Positions 1 to 9,800 of a stretch of 64,000 nt of DNA are shown piece after piece. The DNA comes from Petrolisthes cinctipes (Eukaryota > Arthropoda > Malacostraca > Decapoda > Porcellanidae): contig JAWQEG010001559.1 in the NCBI GenBank assembly GCA_033782935.1, positions 3,423,501 to 3,487,500 of the forward strand. Reading direction: 5' to 3'. Below the pieces are notes generated by a model. The model had not been told where the DNA came from, did no database searches, and saw only the letters and a list, made by a program, of their open reading frames with translations. Both the position numbers and the translations under genes were made by a program. Within the stretch, counting starts at the first letter, position 1. Each line of letters starts with the position of its first letter.

Positions 1-524
1 GTGCACTTCAACCTCTGCAACACACCAACACCGATGTTCCAGCGATCCCACGACTACGCTGCAATCCACACCACCACTTCACCTACGACGACCTCATCGC
101 TTCGCTCCAAGGTACCCCTTTACACGTACACTTCCCTAACCCCTGTTTTGTCGCATTTATTTATATTGTATTCAAGTTCCCCAGTGCTCTATACCACCCA
201 TTTTTGCTTAACATAATTTTTGCCCACTTTGCTTTACTTTCCTGTGCGTGTTTCCTTACTCCCACCTTATTCTACCCCTGTCCTCTAGTTCGCTACGTTA
301 CCTAACCTCCTTTTTTCCATTCTGCTGTTATCTCCTACCTCCTAGACCCCTTTCTCTCCTCCCGCACAAGTGTACACCCCTTCCTGCCTATTTTCATTCC
401 CTCCCTTCGCCCATTACACACACACACACACACGTTCACCACCCAAGGGGTACCTATTGGCCCTCTCCTCCACCTTACGTGCATCGCTGCCCGTGCCTCG
501 AACCCTCAAGACACCTCTCTGCCC

Positions 525-1262
525 ATGCTGCTATGTCAATCCTACGCCTCTGCCGTACATTCCCCACACTCCACGCTACAACAGGTTGTAGCCACCTACG
601 CTACTACACCCCACCCTCAACATGCGCGGACCCAGCTCAACGTAAGTCGTCCCATGTCCACGCACATGTGCCCCCCAACAGGCCTCCTTCCCCCTGCGGG
701 TACAGAGGTGCCCCCACACAATAACGCATGCACTCTTCAATGGGTAGAGGACCTCGAGTCAGGAGACGCATTCCTCATTGACTCGGGCTCCGAGGTGAGC
801 GTAGTTCCCCCCTTGGAGAAGGACCACAAGAGACAGGCGTCTACCGCTTACCATCTCCTCGCTGCAAACCATTCTCCTATCGCCACCTACGGAACCAGGA
901 GTAAGGGCATCACACTATTGAGGGACGAGTCCGTGGTCTGGCCTTTTGTTGTAGCGGACGTCCAAGCACCAATACTGGGTCTGGACTTCCTGACAGCACA
1001 CGATTTACTAATCAATGCGAAACGTAACAGATTCGTACACCAGCCTTCAGGAGCTACTATTCCCACCAGAAACTGTCGACAAGCCACGCCTACCTTTACA
1101 CAAATCACACAAGCCAACACTTACGATAACATTCTTCACGATTTCCCACTCCTTCGCTCTGTAGAGACTTCTCCAAGAATCAAGGACTCAGGTATCCGCC
1201 ACACAGTCACAACGATGGGCCCCCCAGTGTTTGCCAAACCTCAACGTATGCCCCCAGAATGA
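525..1262 (+). pseudogene. Gypsy 1 protease and start of RT
   Basis: This open stretch ends at a TGA (1260-1262) that interrupts pol. The aspartic protease active site is LIDSGSEVSVVPP (D-S-G), near residues 84-96. A later LGLDFLTAHDLL segment matches the hydrophobic ILG motif that closes retroviral-type proteases. The linker GPPVFAKPQRMPPE just before the stop is the usual lead-in to Gypsy RT. The frame continues after the stop into the RT, so the TGA is a nonsense mutation within one polyprotein. The first 60 or so residues are low-complexity and need not be coding. Confidence 0.8.
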
Positions 1263-1865
1263 CTCGGAGCTGCACAACGGGAATTCTGGGTGATGATCAA
1301 ACAAGGGGTAGCCAGGCCTTCTGACAGCGCATGGGCTTCACCCCTGCACATGGTACCTAGACAGCAGGAAGGTGAATGGAGGGCATGCAGGGATTACAGG
1401 GCCCTTAATACAGTCACTATCCCTGACAAGTATCCCATCTCGCATTTCCTTGACTTTCACTCGAAACTGCAAGGATGTACAGTGTTCTCAAAGATTGACC
1501 TCATCAGGGCTTTCCACCAGATCCCCGACGCAGAGGAGGATATAAAAAAGACAGCGATAACCACACCCTTCGGTCTATACAAATTCCTTTTAATGAACTT
1601 TGGCTTATGTAACAGTGCGCAGACATTCCAAAAGTTTATGGATAAGGTACTACGAGGCCTCGATTACGTAGTGGTGTATATCGACAACATCCTCATCGCT
1701 TCAAGCAATCATGCGCAGCACCAGCAACACCTGTGGGAATTGTTCTCCCGCCTGCAAGATTATGGATTCAAGATTCACCCATCTATAATTATGCGTAATA
1801 GGGATGGACCAATTAGACTTTCTCGGCCACCACGTTACCTCGGAGGCAATTACCCGCTCCCATAG
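1263..1865 (+). pseudogene. Gypsy 1 reverse transcriptase, broken
   Basis: RT finger and palm motifs are clear: CRDYRALNTVTIPDKYPI, FSKIDLIRAFHQIP and TPFGLYKFLLMNFGL. The catalytic box reads YIDN where active Gypsy RTs have YIDD, so an essential aspartate is lost. From about 1790 to 1850 the reading frame is locally shifted by two compensating indels. The frame then meets a TAG at 1863-1865 before resuming as the RNase H connection. It is in frame with the protease upstream. Confidence 0.88.
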
Positions 1866-2675
1866 AAGGTGGAGGCCGTACAGGAGTTCACTCTCCCTAC
1901 CATTGCTAGGAAACTGAGAGAATTCTTAGGGGTGGTGAATTATTACCACTGCTTTATTTCACATGGTGCAGCAATACTCGCTCCACTCCATGACCTGCTG
2001 AAGGGCTTGAAGAAGGCCTCCCAGAAGAAACTCACTTGGAACCCTGCAGCAGAGTCTGCCTTCAGCGAGGTGAAGAATAAGCTCGCTGACTCCACCCTCC
2101 TTGCATACCCCACGCCCTACACGCCTACCTCCATATACACTGATGCATCCAACGACACTGTAGGAGCAGTGCTACAGCAGGAGGTTGACGGGGTGCTAAA
2201 GACCATCGCGTTCTTTAGCAAACTCTTCGAGCCACCACAGAGAAAATACAGTGCTTTTGACAGGGAGTTGGTGGCCATGCATGACGCCGTTAAACACTTC
2301 CAGCACTTCTTGGAAGGTAGGGCTTTCCACATACGTACCGATCACAAACCACTTACGACAGCCATTTACCAACTTGGTGCCAGCTGGTCACCACGAGTCT
2401 CTCGTAATCTCTCATTCATCTGTGAATTTACTACAGATATACGGCACATACGGGGGAAAGACAACATTGTTGCGGACGCACTCTCGAGGGCACCACCACT
2501 ACGCCTACTCATCGCTACGGTACAACGCATTCCTCCTCTAGACTATGCAGCACTCGCCCATGCCCAACAAGATGACACTCACCTCCAGGAACTACTGACG
2601 GGCGACACTGGGCTACGCCTTGAACGCATAATGGCACCTGACTCTACAACACGCGTCTGGTGTGACACATCCTGA
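1866..2675 (+). pseudogene. Gypsy 1 RT connection and RNase H
   Basis: REFLGVVNYYHCFI marks the RT thumb/connection. RNase H follows: IYTDASNDTVGAVLQ carries the first catalytic Asp, KYSAFDRELVAMHDAVKHF the Glu, [10 protein letters not shown] the second Asp, and NIVADALSR the last. All catalytic residues seem present. A TGA at 2673-2675 separates this stretch from the integrase, which continues in the same frame. Confidence 0.88.
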
Positions 2676-3284
2676 GGCAAGCCATGCCCATACATACCTC
2701 AGCAATTCAGAGAAAATGGATTCAATCACTATCACTCCATAAGCCACCCGGGAATTGCAGGTACACTTCGACATGCAGTATGGCCAGGAATGAGAAGGCA
2801 AGTGAAGGATTGGGTGACAGCCTGCATCTCCTGTCAACGCACGAAGGTAGGACGACATACACACCCACCAATTCACGAGTTCATCGTTCCTTCCAGCAGA
2901 TTCCACACCATGCACGTCGACATCGTGGGCCCTCTCCCTTACTCCCGAGGGTACCGTTATCTCCTGACGTGTGTAGACAGGACGACACGGCGGTGTACGG
3001 TTATCCCAATGTGTGACATCACTGCTGATAGCACAGCCCGCCACTTTCTCAGTGACTGGGTGTCCATCTTTGGTCCCCCTGCAGTTATCGTCACAGACCA
3101 AGGTACACAATTTGAGTCCAGGGCTAGGCAGGACATGCTCACATTATTAGGGACACGTCATCAACGGTCCACCGCATACCACCCGGCAAGTAATGGCATG
3201 GTCGAGAGATTTCATCGCCGCTTGAAAGATGCATTCCGAGCACTACAGCTTGATCATACGTACTACGCTGAAGGAGGACATTAA
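2676..3284 (+). pseudogene. Gypsy 1 integrase core
   Basis: The HHCC zinc domain is recognisable (HSISHPGIAG, then CISCQRTK). The DDE core shows HVDIVGPLPYS (D), VTDQGTQFES (D) and NGMVERFHRR (E), so all three acidic residues are kept. The frame ends at 3282-3284 after a deletion that removes the stretch between the final helix of the core and the segment TTLKEDIKHSPAELVFG, which continues in another frame. Confidence 0.88.
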
Positions 3285-4272
3285 ACACTCACCAGCGGAG
3301 CTCGTTTTCGGCAAGGACCTACATCTCCCTGGCCAGCTAATATCCCCAGAGACTGACACATCCAGCCTCAGTTTCCTCCCCACCCTCAATAGCGCTGTCG
3401 CCAACGCTACACCTACACCTATGCGCCGACAAACAAGACACACGTACTTACCACCCGATCTCAACACCACGCCTTCACTACTCCTGCGTATGGGTTCCCA
3501 CCGCACTCCACTCCAGCAGGTGTACAGTGGCCCACTTCCCATGCTCTCCAGGACGGATGCTACAGTTACACTGCAAGTATGCGGTAAGCCATACGTCACG
3601 TCCTGGGAGTGGGTAAAACCGGCCTACACCGGGCCACTCATCCCAATACACGTTAATACAAATACATCTTCGCTCACACACACCATTCCACCTCTTCACC
3701 ATACCTCACACACCGACCACCACTACTACTCACACCCTACACACCTACACATGCACCCACAACCTCACCGACATACTACGCACCTGAACAACACCCCACC
3801 ATACCTACTCACCTTCCATCATATCACAATCTGCACTCACACGCCATCCCTACCATTCCCCCTACTATCACGGCAACCCCTTCCCCCCTACTATCTACAC
3901 CCCCTAAACCCTAAACCACCATCACCTCCCACCTCTCCCATCCCGTTACCTATGACTTCACCACATCACCCATCCCTGACCCACCTCCACTCCCTAGCAC
4001 TACCATCCCTCCTCACGGCACCTCACCTAATCCTGACCTACCGAAACCTCCTTCCCCTACTCCTGCTACCACACCTTCCCCTCTCCATCCTGTTTCTTCC
4101 CCAACACCAGAAACCACGCAACCTGTTCCTTCCCTCCCTCCTAACGGAACCGTACCTAATCCTAATCCACCCAAACCTTCGTTCCACAGTCCTGCTTCCA
4201 CACTTCCCCATCTCCTTCCTGCTCTCTCCCCTACACCAGAACCCACTCAACCTATTCCTCACACCCAACTAG
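3229..4272 (+). pseudogene. Gypsy 1 integrase C-terminus with long Pro/Thr/His-rich tail
   Basis: The first 125 residues hold HSPAELVFGKDLHLPG and a terminal chromatin-facing segment (PLQQVYSGPLPMLSRTDA, then WEWVKPAY) matching the C-terminal integrase domain of this Gypsy group. The remaining 200 or more residues are compositionally extreme: Pro, Thr, His, Leu and Ser, with repeats of PHLIL- and NLLPLLLLP-like segments. No envelope features are evident (no signal peptide, cysteine pattern or furin site), so I read it as a degenerate low-complexity tail and not env. Confidence 0.65.
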
Positions 4273-4750
4273 CCCAACCCACACCTACCTCCATTGAACT
4301 GTGTTTATCTAGTCTTCCACAGGAACTGCAACCCATCATCCACATCATACCAGCCACGCCTCCTCGTCCCGCCAGCACTCCTCGACGTCGCACTCACTCA
4401 CCTCGCCCTGCTACACCACCGTTACCACGTCAGGAGCAGCGGGACTACGAACCTATGATGGTCCCTGATGGCTTAACCTCCCACTCTGGGCACACTATAC
4501 AGCGCCCAAGAAAATATGTCACCACCCTACACAACACAGACATACACCCACTCCACACGCTCCCGCACACACACAGTCCCTACTATTAACCACACACACT
4601 TGCAGCCAACCTCCCTACCTCACACTCCACACATTACCCGTACACATCTGTACAACACATATTCTTTTCTATCGTCTGTATATTATTCTTTGTTATGTAT
4701 TACTATGTATGTATTTTGCCTTCCCCTCTCCCTTAATAAAATAATTCTGT

Positions 4751-4769
4751 TTTGGGAGAGGGGGGGTAA
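4751..4769 (+). promoter_or_regulatory. Gypsy 1 polypurine tract
   Basis: A purine run, gggagaggggggg, lies immediately before the LTR start at TGTAGTGG. Its position and composition fit the plus-strand primer of an LTR retrotransposon. Confidence 0.8.
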
Positions 4770-5355
4770 TGTAGTGGCGTCGTATGCACCACTCCTTATT
4801 CCTTTGTATATTCCATGTGCTGGTACGCCACTGCTTGCTCCTACGTACTTCCCCCGGCCCCAGAGAGCCACAGACTGACGGGTACGCTAATCCTTTCCCC
4901 TGACACAGCTTAATCCTCTCTTGGGAGTGCAGCCACCGGCCTCCTGCTTTCTCCCAGGTATGAGTCAAAAAGGGGTGCAGTACGCCAGGTGATGCGTGGG
5001 TCACGTGGCCACGCCACATCCGGGAATCTGAAAGCGAGTGAATAAAAAGGGGAGGCTTCGCCCAGAGGTCAGACTATCCAGCGAGCTACTATAGAGGAAG
5101 GTCTTGCTTCGCTCCTGCCGTCGACATACACCTGCATACACACATGTTCCCACTCTGACCACACATGGTGCTCCTGCTCTACGCTACTACAGACGATCCA
5201 TTGCAACTACCGATTCCCCCCACGACGCTGCACGACATGCTGGCCTTCCCTATATTTATATGTACTGCTTACCTGTGTTTTACCAATATATTGTACCGTG
5301 TATTCTAGAGTATGTTAACCCGGGTAGAAACATAAGGAGCTTCCTTACTGTTTTA
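4770..5355 (+). repeat. Gypsy 1 3' LTR
   Basis: It starts TGTAGTGGCG directly after the polypurine tract. The same sequence occurs in reverse complement at 12309-12888, which fixes both ends. The 3' end reads CTTACTGTTTTA, where the solo copy has a canonical ...TTTCA end. A TATA-like AATAAAAAGGGG sits near 5040. About 586 bp long. The matching 5' LTR is outside the window. Confidence 0.82.
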
Positions 5356-5530
5356 ACCCCAACGCTACCACAGAGGAAGATGATCGTCATATCTTCTTGG
5401 CTCCTCTCCGTATATTATCCTCACAGGTCAGATTGGGGGCACTCTGGCATTTTTAAAGGTATCAGGCTTTTTAGTAAAATATGAGTTTTTAATTATTTAT
5501 AAAAAAAAAAGAACAAGCAGGTAGGGTGTT

Positions 5531-5995
5531 GTGTCGACAAACCCTGCTGACAACATGGATACTATAATGTTAACTGATGTATATGCATCTCATTCGTATG
5601 GCGCTATCCACTCCATTTTCAAGCGTTTTGGAATGGTTCTTCGGATCTGTCTCACTTATGACAGTGACTGCCAATCTAATCGGTGTTATATTACTTTTAA
5701 TACAAATGCTGCTGCCAAAGAAGCTTTTGAGGCAAAAGATTCTCTGTCTGTGGGGGTTGCCCATTGTACGGTTCAGATGATGCGGTCCAAAAATATAGTT
5801 GGCAGTGACAATGACTGCTGCCCCAACATCTTTGATGACTCACTAGAGCATGTCCCTAAGGAGAGCCACATCCCTACACCCTTTTGGTTTGTGGCTTACT
5901 ACAGAGAGGGGCGTGGTAACCTCATCCGCACATCTAGGTTTCTGGGAAAAGAAATTCGATTACTACCTATAGGCCACATAAAAAAAATAAGGTAA
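5531..5995 (+). pseudogene. LINE A ORF1 N-terminal part (RRM-like)
   Basis: 154 codons. The segment IMLTDVYASHSYGAIHSIF ... GMVLRICLTYDSDC ... NRCYITFNTNAAAKEAFEA has the beta-alpha-beta pattern and RNP1-like YITF strand of an RRM fold, typical of nucleic-acid-binding ORF1 proteins in LINEs. A second copy of the same protein is encoded at 16903-17334 on the minus strand, about 70 percent identical by eye. That shows it is a real family protein and not a chance ORF. The frame breaks in an A-rich run near 5980. Confidence 0.75.
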
Positions 5996-6140
5996 GGTTG
6001 TTTTAATCAGAGCCAAAGATCTTACACAGGCCATGATGCTCCTCAGTCTCCCCTGCCCTTCTGATGGCATGTTTGAATCAATCAAATCTCATCGGACAGA
6101 TAATTATAGCAAGAGGCGTATATACAATGAGAACCTGTAT

Positions 6141-6351
6141 AAAACGATAGAAATACAGTGAAAAGAAAGCAAGAACTAGACATGGGTAGGGCAAGTTCAC
6201 AGGCATTTAAATACCCAGTCATTTAAAGGGACACGTCTGGCAACTGCTCGCACCAGGTGTGTTGGGAGGAGTGCTTCCCATACACAAATTTTCAAAAAAT
6301 TACCATCTGTGACCCAAATTTAAGAATTACCACCTTAAAGCAAAGGACATG
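6141..6351. mobile_element. 211-bp insertion in LINE A with 20-bp target duplications
   Basis: The flanks 6121-6140 and 6352-6371 are near-identical 20-mers (18/20), and the LINE A copy at 16700-16760 has the site once. The insert is non-coding, with a short A-rich start and the internal phrase ggcatttaaatacc. It has the size and duplication length of a SINE or a 5'-truncated retroposon, but I recognise no tRNA-like head. Confidence 0.6.
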
Positions 6352-6412
6352 TATACAATGAGGACCTATATGAATTCTCAGAAGAAGTCATTCTTGCTCT
6401 GTGCCTAATAGT

Positions 6413-6876
6413 GTCTAATGAAGAACAAAGATGAAAGACAGTAAAAATATGATCATCCTCACTTTCTATGGCTCGTATATCCCAGATCGCATTAATATCA
6501 ACCCCACCTCTTTTGAGGTGAAGTCTTTTGTTAAGCATCCTTTACAGTGTTTTTGCTGTTATGAGTTTGGTAATGGGAGGAGGAACTGTACAAACTGTTC
6601 CCTGTGTGGTAATTATTCTGCTCTTGACTCACATCCTACTTCTGAGTGTCAGTCAGAAGGATGGTGGTGTGAGGAGATATGACTCCTCCCTTCATTCATC
6701 ATTCCAAATCGACAACATCTAAATCGGTTGCATTACCTTCTCACCTCTCCCAAGAAACAGCTGCTTCTAACTCTGGTGAGAACGTTTCTCCGGCTTCACT
6801 ACATAATAGCTTATCTGTCTTGGAAACTGTATCAGATACCCATTCTGGTGAATCTTCCCCTGATGACAATTCTTAG
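6413..6876 (+). pseudogene. LINE A ORF1 C-terminal part (CCHC knuckle region)
   Basis: KMKDSKNMIILTFYGSYIPD leads to HPLQCFCCYEFGNGRRNCTNCSLC, a decayed CCHC knuckle region (CX2C retained, His lost). A Ser/Thr-rich tail follows. The minus-strand copy has the same preceding segment (NNRIILTFYGLHIPD). LINE gag-like proteins of the I/Jockey group have this layout. Confidence 0.65.
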
Positions 6877-7023
6877 GCTCTAACTAAAGGTGTTCACGTG
6901 GTAGAGGTTCATGCTGCCACACACTGTCCAAAAAGGAAACCAAGTCAAGTAATGACAACAGAGGCATCTTCATGGTTCCATTGAGACACTTGACTCCATC
7001 CGTTTAAAAGTAACACTGATCAA

Positions 7024-7827
7024 GGTCTTTCAGTTGAATTGCATTGGCTTGCGTGCCTCTTAGGAGGAACTGCGAGTTCTTCTCTCTCGTTTTTCCCCTG
7101 CCTGTGTTTGTCTCCAAGAGATAATGCTTGGGGAGTCCATTCCTACCAGTCATCCTGTATACTCTGTATTTTATTTCAATTCCTACCAAGGGCTGGGTCA
7201 CCAAGGTGGCTCTGTCATCCTAGTTCGATGCAATGTTTCATGGAGCTTAACACTCCACTCCAGGCTGTTGCACTTAAGGTTTTTATAGACTGCCCCTACA
7301 CAGTGTGCAGTCTATACCTTCCTCCCAGTGATACAGTTGAGAGGGGTGATCACATCCGTCTTGTTCAAGACCTACCCTCTCCTTTTATTTTATTGGGTGA
7401 TATTAATGGTAGTCATTCTCTGTAGGGTGACAGTTCGGTCAATTCAAGGGGTGTCTTATTGGCTTCTTCTATTGAGGATGAGGGGTTAGGGGTTTTATAT
7501 ATGGGAGATGTGACACATTTTAATAGCCCTACTGGGACTTTTACCGCCATTGACATTTCCCTCTGTTCACCCAGTGCACTGTTGGATTTTACTTGGAGTG
7601 TGTTGCCCGATTTATATGGGAGTGACCAATTCCCTATCCTCTCGGAAAATAACATGTACGAACCGCAGTCTTGTCATCCTCGATGGAGATTAGAGAAGAC
7701 TGAATGGCAGTTTTTTAAAGAGCTTACATCTCCGGTCTTACCTCTTGCAGATTATAGTATCTCTGACGAAGCTGTGACTGATTTCATTAATATATTTCAC
7801 TTTGCTGCTCTCAACTCTGTCCCATAA
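7024..7827 (+). pseudogene. LINE A endonuclease domain (EEP family), broken
   Basis: FQLNCIGLRA starts the exonuclease-endonuclease-phosphatase fold. ACVCLQEIML carries the catalytic Glu. FILLGDINGSHSL corresponds to the GDFNAHH box (Phe and His altered), and GSDQFPIL to the SDHFPI box with His replaced by Gln. Frames change near 7150-7240 and there is a stop at 7423. The linker WRLEKTEWQFFKEL follows, the same segment found at 16080 in copy 4. Confidence 0.75.
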
Positions 7828-8014
7828 TACTTCTGGCCACTTTCCCAAACGTCCTGTCCCTTGGTAGTCACCAGTCTGCACCACTGCTGTGTTCTCTCGC
7901 CTTCGTTGCAATCGTGGGGACCCTATTTTTTTAGAGGAGCATTTCCGACAGGCAAGGGCTCGGGCTAGACGAGACATGACATGCATCATGTAAGGCCTGT
8001 GTGTCTTCAGTTAA

Positions 8015-8075
8015 TACTAAAACCGCACTCACTCAAGTGTTCAGGAGAGTCCGTTCCCAGGAGGGTAGTGCTCTG
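8015..8075 (+). repeat. Left 61-bp target site duplication of the RTE-like LINE
   Basis: It is repeated at 11968-12028 with two mismatches. The sequence is LINE A endonuclease-RT linker, present once in LINE A copies 4 and 5, so it is host sequence duplicated at insertion. Confidence 0.85.
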
Positions 8076-8664
8076 TGTGGAAACGCCCTGGTGCCTACCA
8101 ACCACTGAACCCACTGCCTTGTGGGGTTTGCCTCTTTAGGCAAAGGCTAGGGGAAGGATACCTCGATAACAAACCAGGGTCGGGGGCGCCTATAGGTGAG
8201 CGATAACAGACCAGTGTCTCGGCAGCCCCTGCAGCTGAGGACGAAGCCTGGTCGTCTCGAGTTTTCTCTTGCCATCTGGGCCCTTCTCCCCTCGGTCAAG
8301 ATACGGGTCTGAATACTGCACACATTCTTACTCGTTAAACCCAGTGCAGGTTTGATGCCCTCAACAAACCGATCCTGACCAAGTCCCGCGGCAATGGCTG
8401 TCTGGTGGTGGGGGCTAGCCCTGGATGAGGGTCGGCTCTTAGCTGGACAGCTGCACGTTGGGCGGCGGAGGTGAATATGGTCGTTTTCTTCTGGGACGAG
8501 GCAGCAGGAGAGTATGGCATCAACCTTCGTGACTAAGCAGCCCTATTTAGGACCACACTGCTTACCCCCGGAGAATGGGAAGGGGCATAGTATAGGTTGC
8601 CTAAACATTGTCTGCCTCAAAAACCTGTCTGAGCTGGTAGCCACGCCTGCTGGACCATCCCCTC

Positions 8665-9780
8665 TTATGTGGTCGAAATAGAAGGAAATATAACATTAAA
8701 GTCGCAGCTTGGAATGTCCATACCATGCTCGACTTAAATCTTAATATGGACAGACCGGCTAGACGCACTGTCCTCATCACCCAAAAACTGGCCCGTTACG
8801 ATGTCGACGTCGCTGCCCTGTCAGAGACCAGACTGCCAGATGAGGGCAGCTTGACTGAGGACCAAGGTGGCTACACCTTCTACTGGAAAGGCTACCCCAC
8901 ACAAGAACGAAGAATCCATGGTGTCGGCTTTGCAGTCAAGAATTCCCTTGTACGCCTGATTCAAGACACGCCAATTGGCTTTTCAGCACGCCTAATGAAG
9001 ATGAGGGTTCCCCTCTCCAGAGACCGACATGCAACCATCTTTAGCTGCTACGCTCCGACCCTTGACAGCCCTGAGGTCGACAAAGATGCATTCTACGAGC
9101 AGCTGGATGCGGAGCTGCAGCGTACACCAATCTCAGACAAGATGATACTACTGGGAGACTTTAACGCACGAGTGGGCTCCTCCCACCTGGCATGGGCCGG
9201 GGTCGTTGGCAGGCACGGAATAGGCAAAATAAATGCCAATGGCCACCGGCTTCTCTCCCTCAGCTCACAAAACCAGCTTGTCATTACCAACACTATCTTC
9301 AAGACAAAGGAAATATATAAAGGAACATGGAAGCACCCTCGGTCTCAGCAGTGGCACATGCTGGACTATGTGATCATCAGGCAGCGTGACTGGCAGGACG
9401 TACAGCTAACCCGTGATATGCATGGTGCTGACTGCTGGACGGACCACCGCCTCGTTCGGAGCTTTATGTCCCTCCACATCCGACCGCCTACCAGAAAACG
9501 TCCAGCCATGAAGAAGCTTAACTGTGCCTCCCTCAAGACAGCAGATGGAAAAACTAACCTCGCTGACGCCATCTCACACCGTATGGCTGATGCTCCTGCC
9601 CTCGAAGAATTCGGCGATTACATTGAAGCCGGTTGGACCCATTTCGCGAAGACTGTCACAGATGCTGCGGAGGAGGTCCTTGGCTTTGCTGAGCGGAAGA
9701 ACAAGGACTGGTTTGATGAAAATATTGCTGGCATTCGCAAGCTTCTGGAAGCAAAAACAAGGCACATCAGACCTCCTTAA
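8665..9780 (+). CDS. RTE-like LINE endonuclease domain
   Basis: The fold starts before the first ATG (8725) at NIKVAAWNVHTML, so translation probably begins upstream of 8725 in the same open frame. Catalytic motifs are ALSETRLPD (Glu), ILLGDFNARVGSS (near residue 142 from 8725), LDYVIIRQRDWQDV and CWTDHRLVRS (DH, near 239). This is an apurinic endonuclease-like nickase that opens the target strand for reverse transcription. The frame ends at 9780. The expected protein continues in the +2 frame from about 9755, so one inserted or lost base separates it from the RT. Confidence 0.85.
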   Translation, partial: LCGRNRRKYNIKVAAWNVHTMLDLNLNMDRPARRTVLITQKLARYDVDVAALSETRLPDEGSLTEDQGGYTFYWKGYPTQERRIHGVGFAVKNSLVRLIQDTPIGFSARLMKMRVPLSRDRHATIFSCYAPTLDSPEVDKDAFYEQLDAELQRTPISDKMILLGDFNARVGSSHLAWAGVVGRHGIGKINANGHRLLSLSSQNQLVITNTIFKTKEIYKGTWKHPRSQQWHMLDYVIIRQRDWQDVQLTRDMHGADCWTDHRLVRSFMSLHIRPPTRKRPAMKKLNCASLKTADGKTNLADAISHRMADAPALEEFGDYIEAGWTHFAKTVTDAAEEVLGFAERKNKDWFDENIAGIRKLLEAKTRHIRPP

Positions 9781-9800
9781 ACAACCCCTCCTCAGACTAT

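Larger units (their letters stand above)
1..5355 (+). mobile_element. Gypsy element 1 (CsRn1-like LTR retrotransposon), 3' part
   Basis: The order protease, RT, RNase H, integrase, polypurine tract, LTR is readable from about 730 to 5355. The 5' LTR must lie left of the window. The integrase stretch reads VDIVGPLPYSRGYRYLL, close to the equivalent stretch of Gypsy 3 in this window ([16 protein letters not shown]), so both belong to the same Ty3/Gypsy group, which I assign to the CsRn1 clade. The pol frame is kept over about 2.5 kb, with nonsense codons at 1260, 1863 and 2673, a locally shifted stretch near 1790-1850, and a deletion plus frameshift near 3245-3285. The copy is dead. Bases 1-520 are C/T-rich leader or degraded gag in which I see no zinc knuckle. 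Confidence 0.85.
5510..8075 (+). mobile_element. LINE A copy 1, 5' half
   Basis: This non-LTR element (I/Jockey group by protein similarity) runs from an ORF1 with an RRM-like domain through CCHC knuckles into an apurinic-type endonuclease. It continues at 11968 on the other side of the RTE-like insertion. The minus-strand copy at 16576-17345 shares its 5' portion from about 5510, which marks the 5' limit of homology. Many stops and frameshifts make it a pseudogene. Confidence 0.78.

Noticed and set aside
3978..4246. Gly-rich minus-strand ORFs opposite the Gypsy 1 tail
   Set aside because: Shadow of the C-rich plus strand.
3660..4272. Envelope gene in Gypsy 1
   Set aside because: No signal peptide, transmembrane segment, cysteine pattern or cleavage site; only low-complexity composition.
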